The notes beneath the pieces are model-generated. The model did no database searches and was not told the origin of the DNA. It saw nothing but the letters and a program-made list of their open reading frames with translations. Shown here piece by piece: positions 7,838 to 14,902 of a DNA stretch of 50,179 nucleotides. This DNA is from an uncultured Clostridia bacterium (GTDB taxonomy: Bacteria > Bacillota > Clostridia > TANB77 > CAG-508), in assembly GCA_944388045.1 (NCBI GenBank), contig CALXHG010000013.1:1-50179 (forward strand). Direction: 5' to 3'. Positions within the stretch are counted from its first letter, which is position 1; every line of letters starts with the position of its first letter. The position numbers and the translations under genes were made by a program.

Positions 7838-8227
7838 TTATTTCCTTTGTTCTTTATTTCTAATTGCCTTTTGATGTTTTGCTTGTTCTTCATCTATACT
7901 GTCTATTAACTCTGTATCATTTTGTTCTTCTAACGTTTCTTCGCCTAATTCTTGTGTATTTTTCTTTTCTATGTTTTCCATATATTTTTTGTAATCATAT
8001 TTTGCAAGTAATTCTTCTTTTGTTATTCCATATTGTTTTTCAAATTTTTTCTGATTAATAAACAATTTGCTATAATTATTTTCATCTATTTCTATTCCAT
8101 TATCTTTATAAAACATATATCTTGCATAACTTAATGCTGTACTTTGCATTAATTGCTTTGAATCTTTTACTGCTAATGAATGTAGTCCAATAGAATCATA
8201 AAACTTTATTTTCTGTTTTATGTGCAT
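7838..8227 (-). CDS. Truncated paralogue of the mTERF-like protein C-terminal domain
   Basis: The 129 residues align end to end with the C-terminal 130 residues of the 8736-9974 protein: KQKIKFYDSIGLHSLA, MQSTALSYARYMFYKDNG, FEKQYGI and the TQELGEETLEEQ tail recur. It begins exactly where the repeat array ends in the full-length copy, so it lacks all repeats. No ribosome site precedes its ATG, which lies 3 nt after the upstream stop; translation would depend on reinitiation. It may be the remnant of a partial duplication, or a separately kept partner domain. The nucleotide identity is also high (for example around 8110-8155 and 9015-9060). Confidence 0.65.
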   Translation of the reverse strand: MHIKQKIKFYDSIGLHSLAVKDSKQLMQSTALSYARYMFYKDNGIEIDENNYSKLFINQKKFEKQYGITKEELLAKYDYKKYMENIEKKNTQELGEETLEEQNDTELIDSIDEEQAKHQKAIRNKEQRK

Positions 8228-8230
8228 GTT

Positions 8231-8719
8231 TTAATGTTTACTAAATATATTTCTTATGAAAACAAGAACTTTTTCATACCATTTTTGTTTTTCTACATTT
8301 ACTAAAGATTTGTTTTTTACTTCTTCATTATTATTATTTGTATTAAATGCGTCTAGATCATATTTTTTGCCTTCTTCTTTATCATTATTTTTCTTAAATA
8401 CATCTGGATTATATTTTTTTGCTTTTTCCATTTCTATTTGTATTCTATCATTATTTTGTTTTCTTATTATTTTTTCTCTTTGCTCTGGTGTTGCCCAGTA
8501 ATCTCTAAACAAAATTGCAATTATTCCTTTTGCTATTTTTGATACATTTTGTTCATCTAGTGTTTTTGTTGGATTATAGTTAAATACATAATCTTTATTT
8601 GCATTTTCTTTATATAATTCTATTTTTGATTTTGGTATTTTTTCATAATCTTCTTTCGAAATATGTTTTAGTATTTCTAAGACTTCACTATATGCTATGG
8701 AGTATTTTTCATCTAACAT
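8231..8719 (-). CDS. Hypothetical protein with low-complexity acidic linker
   Basis: A 162-residue protein that I cannot assign. Residues 1-90 look folded and helical (YSIAYSEVLEILKHI, NVSKIAKGIIAILFRDYW). Residues 95-135 form an Asn/Lys/Glu-rich linker containing two imperfect copies of a KKY(N/D)xD(V/A)F(K/N) segment. The C-terminus has an amphipathic basic helix (KWYEKVLVFIRNIFSKH) that might touch a membrane. It sits between the mTERF-like gene and its truncated paralogue and is presumably cotranscribed. Ribosome site GAGGAGA is present. Function unknown. Confidence 0.55.
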   Translation of the reverse strand: MLDEKYSIAYSEVLEILKHISKEDYEKIPKSKIELYKENANKDYVFNYNPTKTLDEQNVSKIAKGIIAILFRDYWATPEQREKIIRKQNNDRIQIEMEKAKKYNPDVFKKNNDKEEGKKYDLDAFNTNNNNEEVKNKSLVNVEKQKWYEKVLVFIRNIFSKH

Positions 8720-8735
8720 ATTTTCTATCTCCTCT

Positions 8736-9974
8736 TTAATTTTTTTCTTGTGTTTTATTTTTTAGTCCTCTTTGTTGCTCTGCTTGTTGTGCTTCAATAC
8801 TATCTAATAATTGAGTATCTTTTTGTTCTTCCAGCGTTTCTTCACCCAATTCTTGGGTATCTTTTTTCATTCTTAAACTTTCCATATATTCTTTATAATC
8901 ATATTTTGTAAGTAATTCTTCTTTTTTTATTCCATATTGTTTTTCAAAACTTTTTTGACTTGCAAATAATTTTTTATAGTTAGTTTCATCAATACTTATT
9001 CCATTATCTTTATAAAACATATATCTTGCATAACTTAATGCTGTACTTTGCATTAAGTCTTTTGGACTTTTTGTTGCTAATGAATGTAAGTTTATAGAAT
9101 CATAAAATTCTATTTTTTGTTTTAAATTTTCTGTACTAAAATCATATATTCCAGGAAAATCTATTGTCATTTTTATTACTTCTTCTTGACTATATCCTAA
9201 TTTTTTTATATCTTCTATTTTTTTATTCATATTTTCAATATTATGTGTAAATATTACTGAAGAATTTTTTGTTATTTTTATTACTTCTTCTGGAGTATAT
9301 CCTAATTGTTCTAAGTCTTCTATTTTTTGTATAAGAGTTTCTGTACTATAGTCATATATTGATGGTGTAGATTTTGTCATTTTTAATATATCTTCTTTAG
9401 TGTATCCTAATTTTGTTAAGTCTTCTATTTTTTGTTTTATGCATTCTATACTGTATCCATATAATTGCGGAGATGCTTTAGTCATCTTTAGTATATCTCC
9501 TTTACTATAGCCTAAGGTCATTATATCGTTTATCTTTTTATTCAAGTTCTCTACTGTATGTCCAAATATTTGAGGACAGCTTTTTGTCATGTTTATAACG
9601 TCATTTTTGGTATATCCTAATTTTGTTATACCTTCTATTTTTTGTTTTATGTTATCAATGTTATTTCCATAAATTACCGAGAAAATTTTTGTCATATATA
9701 TAACATCTTCTCGTTTATATCCCAATTTTACCATGTCATCTATTTTTTGTGTTATATTTTCCGTTTTTAAACTAAATAATGTTGGAAAAATTTTTGTCAT
9801 TTTTATTATTTCTTGTTGATTGTATCCTAAAGAAATAAATAATTCATATATTGCTTTAATATTTGTTAATAGTCTTTCTTGTTTTAGTTTTAATAAAATA
9901 CCATTACTTAATATTTTATTTATATCACTTTGTTCATATCCTTTTTCTTTTAAAAATTTTTCTATTTCTTCCAT
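8736..9974 (-). CDS. mTERF-like tandem helical repeat protein
   Basis: Residues 40-285 form seven consecutive repeats of exactly 35 residues, with LGY at 49, 84, 119, 154, 189, 224 and 259. The consensus is KIxDhxKLGYxxEDIhKMTKxxPxhh followed by a ten-residue connector, which is the mTERF motif pattern (helix, LG turn, helix, P). mTERF proteins are helical superhelices that bind nucleic acid in mitochondria and plastids; the period of 33-35 and the GYTxEDI start also recall TALE-like repeats. A 25-residue capping region precedes the array. A C-terminal domain of about 125 residues with MQSTALSYARYMFY and an E/Q-rich tail follows. I start at 9974, 9 nt after TAAAGGAAAG; the open frame extends 33 codons further without a ribosome site. 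Nucleic-acid binding is inference. Confidence 0.75.
   Translation of the reverse strand: MEEIEKFLKEKGYEQSDINKILSNGILLKLKQERLLTNIKAIYELFISLGYNQQEIIKMTKIFPTLFSLKTENITQKIDDMVKLGYKREDVIYMTKIFSVIYGNNIDNIKQKIEGITKLGYTKNDVINMTKSCPQIFGHTVENLNKKINDIMTLGYSKGDILKMTKASPQLYGYSIECIKQKIEDLTKLGYTKEDILKMTKSTPSIYDYSTETLIQKIEDLEQLGYTPEEVIKITKNSSVIFTHNIENMNKKIEDIKKLGYSQEEVIKMTIDFPGIYDFSTENLKQKIEFYDSINLHSLATKSPKDLMQSTALSYARYMFYKDNGISIDETNYKKLFASQKSFEKQYGIKKEELLTKYDYKEYMESLRMKKDTQELGEETLEEQKDTQLLDSIEAQQAEQQRGLKNKTQEKN
9120..9854 (-). repeat. Seven 105-bp coding tandem repeats
   Basis: DNA level of the seven 35-residue units of the mTERF-like gene. The repeats are diverged at the nucleotide level, but recurring stretches such as TATCCTAATTTT on the plus strand are visible, suggesting stepwise duplication. 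Confidence 0.75.
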
Positions 9975-10143
9975 TTTCTTCTTTCCTTTACTACATATTG
10001 TCTTAATTACATAAAATTTACTTATATCTAACAAACATAATAATATTTTACCATATTTTTCTATCAAAATCAATTTTTATGTAAATTATTTTACAATAAA
10101 ATTTTGTTTAAAATAATTAATTATTACAAATAAAAGTTTCTAC

Positions 10144-10189
10144 AAAAAAACTCCCAAAATTTCTGATATAAATCAGTAAATTTTGAGAG
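10144..10189 (-). terminator. Intrinsic terminator of spo0A
   Basis: Long hairpin with arms CTCTCAAAATTT and AAATTTTGGGAG plus an inner GAT/ATC extension, followed on the minus strand by seven T; directly downstream of the spo0A stop. Confidence 0.8.
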
Positions 10190-10214
10190 CTTTCTAGTTA
10201 TTATTTATTCATTT

Positions 10215-11045
10215 TTATGCACTCTTTAATTCTAGCCTTAATTTATCACTAATCATCGCTATAAATTCACTATTAGTTGGTTTTCCTTTGCTAGCTGAAA
10301 CAGTATACCCAAAAATATTTTCAACAACATCTTGTTGTCCTCTTCCCCATGCAACTTCTATAGCATGTCTTATTGCTCTTTCAACACGGCTTGGTGTTGT
10401 ATGAAATTTTCGTGCAATTTGTGGATAAAGACATTTTGTTATTTGGTTAATAACATCAATATCATTTACAACCATAATAATTGCTTCTCTTAAATATTGA
10501 TATCCTTTTATATGTGCTGGTACTCCAACTTCATGTATAACATTTGTTACTAATGCTTCTAAGTTGTCTTCTTTATTAGTAGACATATTAGATATATCTA
10601 TATATTGTGATTTTGCTATTCCAATTTCTCTATCTCTTGCAATAAAATTATTTGCTTGAGATGGTTTATAATTTTTTAGTTCTCTAATTCTAGTTATTAA
10701 TAAATCTATATCAAATGGTTTTACTACATAATATTCTGCACCTAATTCAATTGCTCTTCTTGTTATTTTATCTTGTCCTACCGCTGATAACATTATACAA
10801 ATAGGCTTTTTATTCATTTTTATCATATTTATTTGTTCCAATACCCCTATTCCATCTAAATGTGGCATTATAACATCTAATAATATAATATCAGGCATTA
10901 AACTTGAAACCATATCTAATGCCTCATTACCATCTTTTGCTCTTCCTACAACTACCATATCATCCTGGTTTTTTAAGTATGTGGCTAATGTTGTACTAAA
11001 TTCTTGATTATCATCTGCAATTAAAACTGTGATTTTTTCTTTCAT
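10215..11045 (-). CDS. spo0A: Sporulation master regulator Spo0A
   Basis: Response regulator controlling entry into sporulation. The receiver domain (1-125) has the acidic pair D11-D12, phospho-acceptor D57 in LLDVIMP, and the conserved Lys in YYVVKPFD. The C-terminal Spo0A-specific DNA-binding domain contains [16 protein letters not shown] and the recognition-helix region [20 protein letters not shown]. The length of 276 is near the family norm. The start at 11045 follows AGGAGG by 8 nt; an upstream in-frame ATG at 11069 precedes this site and is not credible. It has its own promoter, a hairpin in the leader and its own terminator. No Spo0A box was recognised upstream. Possible phosphate donors include the orphan kinase encoded at 29288-31102, which is speculation. 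Confidence 0.97.
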   Translation of the reverse strand: MKEKITVLIADDNQEFSTTLATYLKNQDDMVVVGRAKDGNEALDMVSSLMPDIILLDVIMPHLDGIGVLEQINMIKMNKKPICIMLSAVGQDKITRRAIELGAEYYVVKPFDIDLLITRIRELKNYKPSQANNFIARDREIGIAKSQYIDISNMSTNKEDNLEALVTNVIHEVGVPAHIKGYQYLREAIIMVVNDIDVINQITKCLYPQIARKFHTTPSRVERAIRHAIEVAWGRGQQDVVENIFGYTVSASKGKPTNSEFIAMISDKLRLELKSA

Positions 11046-11066
11046 GTTTTCTCCTCCTAATTTTTT

Positions 11067-11093
11067 CAAAATTGTAATTTTTTTACAATTTTG
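11067..11093 (-). promoter_or_regulatory. Hairpin in the spo0A leader
   Basis: Perfect 11-bp stem with a 5-nt loop, between the promoter and the ribosome site (about 8 nt before AGGAGG). It lacks a following T run in the sense direction, so it is not an obvious terminator and may tune translation or stability. Confidence 0.5.
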
Positions 11094-11122
11094 ATTATAA
11101 TATATTATAGAGGATATTTCAA
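11094..11122 (-). promoter_or_regulatory. Sigma-A type promoter of spo0A
   Basis: Minus strand TTGAAA (11122-11117), 17 bp, TATAAT (11099-11094). No SigH-type promoter was recognised. Confidence 0.7.
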
Positions 11123-11150
11123 TATATTTTGGTAATTTTTTCCTTTTTTG

Positions 11151-11789
11151 CTATTGATTTTCGACTTTATTTACCAATTTTCTTTTTATTTCGACAATCT
11201 CAATCACACTAATTTTTTTATTTTCGATATCTTTCATTAAGATTTCTTTTTTATCAGTTTCCATCTCTATTTTTATCCTGATATTTTCAGCATATTCTAT
11301 ATTTAAAATTTTTATATTATTATTTTTACAATAATAGTTAAAAACATCTAAATTATTATATTCTAGCTTTAAAATCATTTCATAGCCTTCTGTTATGTTT
11401 ATCATTTTGCTTTTTTGTATTACTAAATTAGTAGCTTCAGAATATGCTCTAACAAGTCCACCAGTTCCTAAAAGAATCCCTCCAAAATACCTAGTTACAA
11501 CAACTAATACATTACACAAATTATTTCCTTTTAATATATTTAACATAGGTAAACCAGCTGTTCCTGATGGTTCTCCATCATCACTAGCTCTTTCTATTAC
11601 TCTTCCTTCTTCAATAATTCTATATGCTATACAATGATGTTTCGCATCATAATATTTTTTCTTAATCTCTTTAATTTTGTTTTCTACTTCTTGTATATTT
11701 GAAACAGGATGAATTTCTGCTATAAATTTTGACTTTTTTTCAACAATTTGTATTTGTTCTTCTTCTTGTACTGTTAGAAAATTTTCCAT
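11151..11789 (-). CDS. YigZ/IMPACT family protein
   Basis: A 212-residue protein of the YigZ (YvyE) group. The N-terminal UPF0029/IMPACT domain has [34 protein letters not shown] and [21 protein letters not shown], all hallmark segments. The smaller C-terminal ferredoxin-like domain (about 140-205) is weaker. The family is linked to translation or stress through its eukaryotic homologue IMPACT, but no bacterial reaction is settled. The start is supported by AGGAG about 11 nt upstream. It is 22 bp downstream of the flavoprotein gene and probably cotranscribed with it. Confidence 0.92.
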   Translation of the reverse strand: MENFLTVQEEEQIQIVEKKSKFIAEIHPVSNIQEVENKIKEIKKKYYDAKHHCIAYRIIEEGRVIERASDDGEPSGTAGLPMLNILKGNNLCNVLVVVTRYFGGILLGTGGLVRAYSEATNLVIQKSKMINITEGYEMILKLEYNNLDVFNYYCKNNNIKILNIEYAENIRIKIEMETDKKEILMKDIENKKISVIEIVEIKRKLVNKVENQ

Positions 11790-11811
11790 AAATTCTTTTT
11801 TCTCCTATTTA

Positions 11812-13077
11812 TCAATCATTGGCATCTCCTACATGCATTCCTGCTGTATAGCCTGTTGAATATGCAATTTGCAAATTAAAGCCTCCTGTGTAAGAATCCA
11901 CATCTATTATTTCTCCTGCAAAATATAATCCTTTTATTAATTTTGATTCCATAGTTTTAGGATTTATTTCTTTTGTATCTATCCCACCACTTGTTATAAT
12001 TGCTTCTTCTACAGGTCTAAAATCTTTTATTGTAAGCTCAAAATCTTTTAATACACTTATTAATTTTTTTCTTTCTTCTTTTGTTATTTCATTAACTCTT
12101 TTTTCTCCATCTATTCCTGATTTTTCAATTATTACAGGAATTATTTTTTGAGGTAGTAATTTATCTAATGAATGTTTAAATTGTTTATTTTTAAATTCTT
12201 TAAAATCTCTCAAAATTCTATCATCTAATTGACTTTCTGAAAGTGCTGGTTTTAAGTCTATTTGTAATTTTATTTTTTTGTCTTTTAATAGATTTTCAAT
12301 ATCTTTATACCTTACTAAATGTGCTGAACCACTTAAAATTATAGGTCCTGATATGCCAAAATGTGTAAATATCATTTCACCAAAATCATCATATATTATT
12401 TTTGACTTTACTAAATCTGTTATTTTAATTTTTACATTTCGTAGGCTTAACCCTTGTAATTTTTTACATTCTTCTTTTTCATGAACAACTAAAGGTACTA
12501 AAGATGGTTTTATTGGAGTAATTTTATGTCCTAAGTTTTCGGCAATAATATATCCGTCTCCTGTTGAACCTGTTAATGGATAACTTCTTCCACCTGTTGC
12601 TAAAATTACTTTATTGGTTTTTATCATTTCATTATTTGTTCTTACACTAATTACACAATTATTTTGAATTAAGATTTTTTCTACTCTTGTATTTAATAGT
12701 TTTTTTATTTTTAATTCATTTATTCTATTTTCAAAACATTTTAATACATCTATTGATTTATCTGTAACAGGAAATATTCTGTTTCCTCTTTCTTCTTTTA
12801 CTTCAAGCCCTTGTCTTTTTAGAAATTCTATTATGTCTGTATTAGTATAGTTTTGAAATGCACTATATAGAAATTGACCATTTCCAGGTGTATTTTTTAT
12901 AAATTCACTCATATATAATGAACTTGTAATATTACATCTTCCTTTTCCTGTAATTAATAGTTTTTTTCCAAAAGATGAATTTTTCTCAATTATTGTTACA
13001 TCATTTCCAAATTCTGCAGCAGTTATTGCTGCCATCATCCCTGCAGGGCCTCCACCTATTATTAAAACTTTCGCCAT
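11812..13077 (-). CDS. HI0933-like NAD(P)/FAD-dependent oxidoreductase
   Basis: Flavoprotein of the HI0933/YhiN/YtfP family. It has the FAD dinucleotide-binding motif IIGGGPAGMMAA (residues 6-17), KKLLITGKGRCNITSS, the ATGGRSYPLTGSTGDG segment, THFGISGPIILSGSA, and the C-terminal FAD-contact region LYFAGEIIDVDSYTGGFNLQ. The length of 421 is normal. The substrate of the family is unknown. The initiation region is odd: the strong site GGAGGAGG is 27 nt from the ATG, with an 8-bp hairpin in the gap (see 13088-13112). The gene is the first of a likely two-gene unit with the YigZ gene. Confidence 0.92.
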   Translation of the reverse strand: MAKVLIIGGGPAGMMAAITAAEFGNDVTIIEKNSSFGKKLLITGKGRCNITSSLYMSEFIKNTPGNGQFLYSAFQNYTNTDIIEFLKRQGLEVKEERGNRIFPVTDKSIDVLKCFENRINELKIKKLLNTRVEKILIQNNCVISVRTNNEMIKTNKVILATGGRSYPLTGSTGDGYIIAENLGHKITPIKPSLVPLVVHEKEECKKLQGLSLRNVKIKITDLVKSKIIYDDFGEMIFTHFGISGPIILSGSAHLVRYKDIENLLKDKKIKLQIDLKPALSESQLDDRILRDFKEFKNKQFKHSLDKLLPQKIIPVIIEKSGIDGEKRVNEITKEERKKLISVLKDFELTIKDFRPVEEAIITSGGIDTKEINPKTMESKLIKGLYFAGEIIDVDSYTGGFNLQIAYSTGYTAGMHVGDAND

Positions 13078-13087
13078 AATTTTTCTT

Positions 13088-13112
13088 GTTAGACAAATGT
13101 CTAACCTCCTCC
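13088..13112 (-). promoter_or_regulatory. Ribosome site separated from AUG by a hairpin (flavoprotein gene)
   Basis: GGAGGAGG (13112-13105) is followed at once by a perfect 8-bp stem, GTTAGACA/TGTCTAAC (13105-13088), with a 2-nt spacer between the arms. AAGAAAAATT and the ATG follow. Folding would shorten the effective distance. An in-frame ATT 6-7 nt after the site is an alternative, rare start. Confidence 0.5.
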
Positions 13113-13180
13113 GCTTTCCTATATTACATTATATATTAACAAATTTTTTATAAAAAATCAAACAAAATAGCAAAAATATC

Positions 13181-13209
13181 TTGACAAATCCAAAAAAAAA
13201 TACTAAAAT
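13181..13209 (+). promoter_or_regulatory. Promoter of the tRNA-His/tRNA-Gln unit
   Basis: TTGACA (13181-13186), 17 bp, TAAAAT (13204-13209), about 31 bp before tRNA-His. Confidence 0.75.
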
Positions 13210-13240
13210 ATTTAATGTGTTCACAAATGGAATAAATAAT

Positions 13241-13318
13241 GGTGGATGTAGCGTAGTTGGTTAACGCGCCAGTTTGTGGCACTGGAGACCGTGGGTTCGA
13301 GTCCCATCTTCCACCCCA
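13241..13318 (+). tRNA. tRNA-His (anticodon GUG)
   Basis: Encodes the diagnostic extra G(-1), paired with C73, and the CCA end. D-stem GCGT/ACGC, anticodon stem CCAGT/ACTGG with loop TTGTGGC, T-arm GTGGG/CCCAT. The acceptor stem GTGGATG/CTTCCAC has a single T-T mismatch at 6:67. Confidence 0.95.
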
Positions 13319-13357
13319 TATAAATACATTTACATGGGACATTGTTTTAGTTTATAC

Positions 13358-13432
13358 TGGGCTGTAGCCAAGCGGTAAGGCATTAGACTTTGACTCTAAC
13401 ATGCGCTAGTTCGAATCTAGCCAGCCCAACCA
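13358..13432 (+). tRNA. tRNA-Gln (anticodon UUG)
   Basis: Acceptor TGGGCTG/CAGCCCA, anticodon stem TTAGA/TCTAA with loop CTTTGAC (anticodon TTG), T-arm CTAG with TTCGAAT, discriminator A and encoded CCA. It lies 39 nt after tRNA-His in the same unit. Confidence 0.95.
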
Positions 13433-13435
13433 TAG

Positions 13436-13464
13436 AAAAATACCCTGAAACAGGGTATTTTTTT
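13436..13464 (+). terminator. Terminator of the tRNA unit
   Basis: Stem AAATACCCTG/CAGGGTATTT with loop AAA, then T run. Confidence 0.85.
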
Positions 13465-13471
13465 ATTTTCA

Positions 13472-13500
13472 TTGATTATTATTTTAACTCATTATATAAT
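13472..13500 (+). promoter_or_regulatory. Promoter of the 26-residue peptide gene
   Basis: TTGATT (13472-13477), exactly 17 bp, TATAAT (13495-13500); predicts an mRNA from about 13507 to the terminator at 13666. Confidence 0.75.
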
Positions 13501-13541
13501 ACATTTGTGCACTTCCACATTTTCCTTAGGGAGGTGAAAGT

Positions 13542-13622
13542 ATGGGAAAGTGGTTAAAGTTAATCATCAAAGTCTGTGTGTTAACATTGCTTTATAAAAT
13601 CTTTAAAGATTTTTTCAATTAA
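13542..13622 (+). CDS. 26-residue hydrophobic peptide, candidate type I toxin
   Basis: A very short gene starting 9 nt after a near-perfect ribosome site (GGGAGGTGAAAG). The peptide begins MGKWLKLIIK, has a hydrophobic centre (VCVLTLLY) and ends KIFKDFFN: a basic, amphipathic or membrane-spanning helix of the size of Fst/BsrG-like toxins, though I see no sequence match to a named family. It has a consensus promoter 35 bp upstream and ends just before a strong hairpin terminator. A convergent promoter downstream (13791-13819) should make an RNA antisense to its 3' end. The arrangement fits a type I toxin; a small membrane peptide with another role is possible. Confidence 0.65.
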   Translation: MGKWLKLIIKVCVLTLLYKIFKDFFN

Positions 13623-13631
13623 TACATATAG

Positions 13632-13666
13632 AAAAAGACTAGAGTTGCCGCTCTAGTCTTTTTTTG
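13632..13666. terminator. Bidirectional terminator shared by peptide mRNA and antisense RNA
   Basis: 12-bp stem AAAAGACTAGAG/CTCTAGTCTTTT with loop TTGCCG. T tracts are present on both strands (seven on plus, five on minus), so it can end both converging transcripts. Confidence 0.8.
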
Positions 13667-13784
13667 TATCACTTCTTATGAGAAATGGTTAAAATTATTC
13701 ATCTTAGAAATGAGTATTACCCTCATAACTGTTTATTAAACTTTAATTAGGCCCCTATTTTAATAATTTTTCTCTCTCATTTCT
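13633..13784 (-). ncRNA. Predicted antisense RNA, candidate type I antitoxin
   Basis: Inferred transcript of about 150 nt from the promoter at 13819-13791 to the shared terminator. It has no open frame with a ribosome site. Internal complementarity includes TTAGAAATGAG near its 5' end with CTCATTTCTAA further on. Its 3' end overlaps the peptide mRNA at the terminator, the geometry of Fst- and TxpA-type systems. No transcript evidence is available. Confidence 0.5.
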
Positions 13785-13790
13785 AAAGAT

Positions 13791-13819
13791 ATTATACTAG
13801 AGTTAATACAAAAAATCAA
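13791..13819 (-). promoter_or_regulatory. Promoter of the predicted antisense RNA
   Basis: Minus strand TTGATT (13819-13814), exactly 17 bp, TATAAT (13796-13791): the same -35 and -10 hexamers as the facing peptide promoter. Confidence 0.7.
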
Positions 13820-13989
13820 TATTTTTTGTTTAATTTTTTTAACATTGTGAATTTTTATTACATTTTATGTATTTATATAAATTATTATACTACATTTATG
13901 TTAATTTCACAATTTTTTTTATTACATCTTTTAAATTTTAAAAAAGTTTGCTATAATTATTAAAAAAATACAAAATTAGGAGAACTTTT

Positions 13990-14850
13990 ATGATAGAAGA
14001 TAAAAGAGTAGAAGAATTTGAAACAAAATATAGAGATGAAATTTTCGAAGCTATGTATAAAATTCGTTCTAAAGAAAAAGAAGTTATAGATTTAATGATA
14101 GAAAATTCAAAAAAATTAGGATTATCAGAATTTGACATTCCTAGAATAAGTATTACAGTAAATAACAAAATAGTTGAATTATCTCAAGAATTCAAAAGTG
14201 CTGGAATTTCAATGTTCTCTTCAAAACAAGAAGAATATGATATGGTTAATTCATCTTTTATTGGAGATGCAATAATAGATGATTTATTAGAAAAATTAAA
14301 TCAGGCAAATACCAAATTGGGTGATTATGGTTATACAATGAAAAATATAGCAAAGAAAAAAGAAGTACATGTACAAGCATTAACAAATATTACTCCTGCC
14401 CAAAGAGTCTTTGCAAAAATAAAATCTTTTTTCAAGCCTGTAAAACCAATAGATTTATCATTAACTAGTGTAGAAAAAGGTGTACTTAGAATGCATGAAG
14501 ATGAATATAGAAACATAGATAATATGGTATGGAAATATAATTTAAAAGATAATCTTGTTTCAAGTTTAGTTAAATTTATTCATGACAGAAAATATAGTTC
14601 TAATATTGTTCCAGGATTATTGGAAGCAGAAGTTATCCCAGACTTAAAAAAATTAGGATTAGAAAATTTAATTCCTGAGTTACAACAATCAATAGTTGAT
14701 GATTATAAAAGAAGTTTACCTTTTGACAAATATTATAAAATATCTTTAAACGATTTTGTGCCTAATTTTGATAATAACTCTACTCAACCAGAAACTCAAG
14801 AAAAATCAAGCCCAAAAAACACTCAACCTGCATTAGATGAAGAAAGATAA
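13990..14850 (+). CDS. Lineage-specific protein, paralogue of the 44290-45183 product
   Basis: A 286-residue helical protein without a recognised domain. It shares a scattered but colinear pattern with the product at 44290-45183: IPRISITVNNKIVELSQEF against IPNIGITLNNKLVELYQEY, and later PDLKKLGLENLIPELQQ against PDLEKLGLKHQMKYIRE. This argues for an ancient duplication in one family. Coiled-coil-like helices fill residues 1-120; a basic linker (IKSFFKPVKP) and a second helical half follow. The Pro/Gln/Ser-rich tail of about 30 residues looks disordered. Start ATG follows TTAGGAG by about 8 nt. It faces ddl across a bidirectional terminator. Function unknown. Confidence 0.65.
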   Translation: MIEDKRVEEFETKYRDEIFEAMYKIRSKEKEVIDLMIENSKKLGLSEFDIPRISITVNNKIVELSQEFKSAGISMFSSKQEEYDMVNSSFIGDAIIDDLLEKLNQANTKLGDYGYTMKNIAKKKEVHVQALTNITPAQRVFAKIKSFFKPVKPIDLSLTSVEKGVLRMHEDEYRNIDNMVWKYNLKDNLVSSLVKFIHDRKYSSNIVPGLLEAEVIPDLKKLGLENLIPELQQSIVDDYKRSLPFDKYYKISLNDFVPNFDNNSTQPETQEKSSPKNTQPALDEER

Positions 14851-14855
14851 TAAAA

Positions 14856-14901
14856 AAGACGTGATATGTTATTTATTTTCACATGTCGCGTCTTGATTTT
14901 T
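14856..14901. terminator. Bidirectional terminator between the unknown gene and ddl
   Basis: 14-bp stem (14856-14869 with 14881-14894), two positions being G-U in the plus transcript, followed by T-rich sequence; A-rich on the left, serving ddl. Confidence 0.7.
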
Positions 14902-14902
14902 A

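Noticed and set aside
9120..9854. CRISPR-like regular repetition
   Set aside because: The 105-bp period is in-frame protein repeat (35 codons), the units are contiguous and diverged, and no cas genes are present. No CRISPR array was seen elsewhere.
10074..10214. Additional coding sequence upstream of the mTERF-like start (33 extra codons open to 10073)
   Set aside because: The extension lacks a ribosome site and runs into AT-rich non-coding sequence; TAAAGGAAAG fits the ATG at 9974.
13148..13342. Minus-strand open frame with a GGRWDSNPRSPVPQTGALTN-like product
   Set aside because: It is the antisense translation of tRNA-His, a well-known spurious 'protein' in databases; there is no ribosome site.
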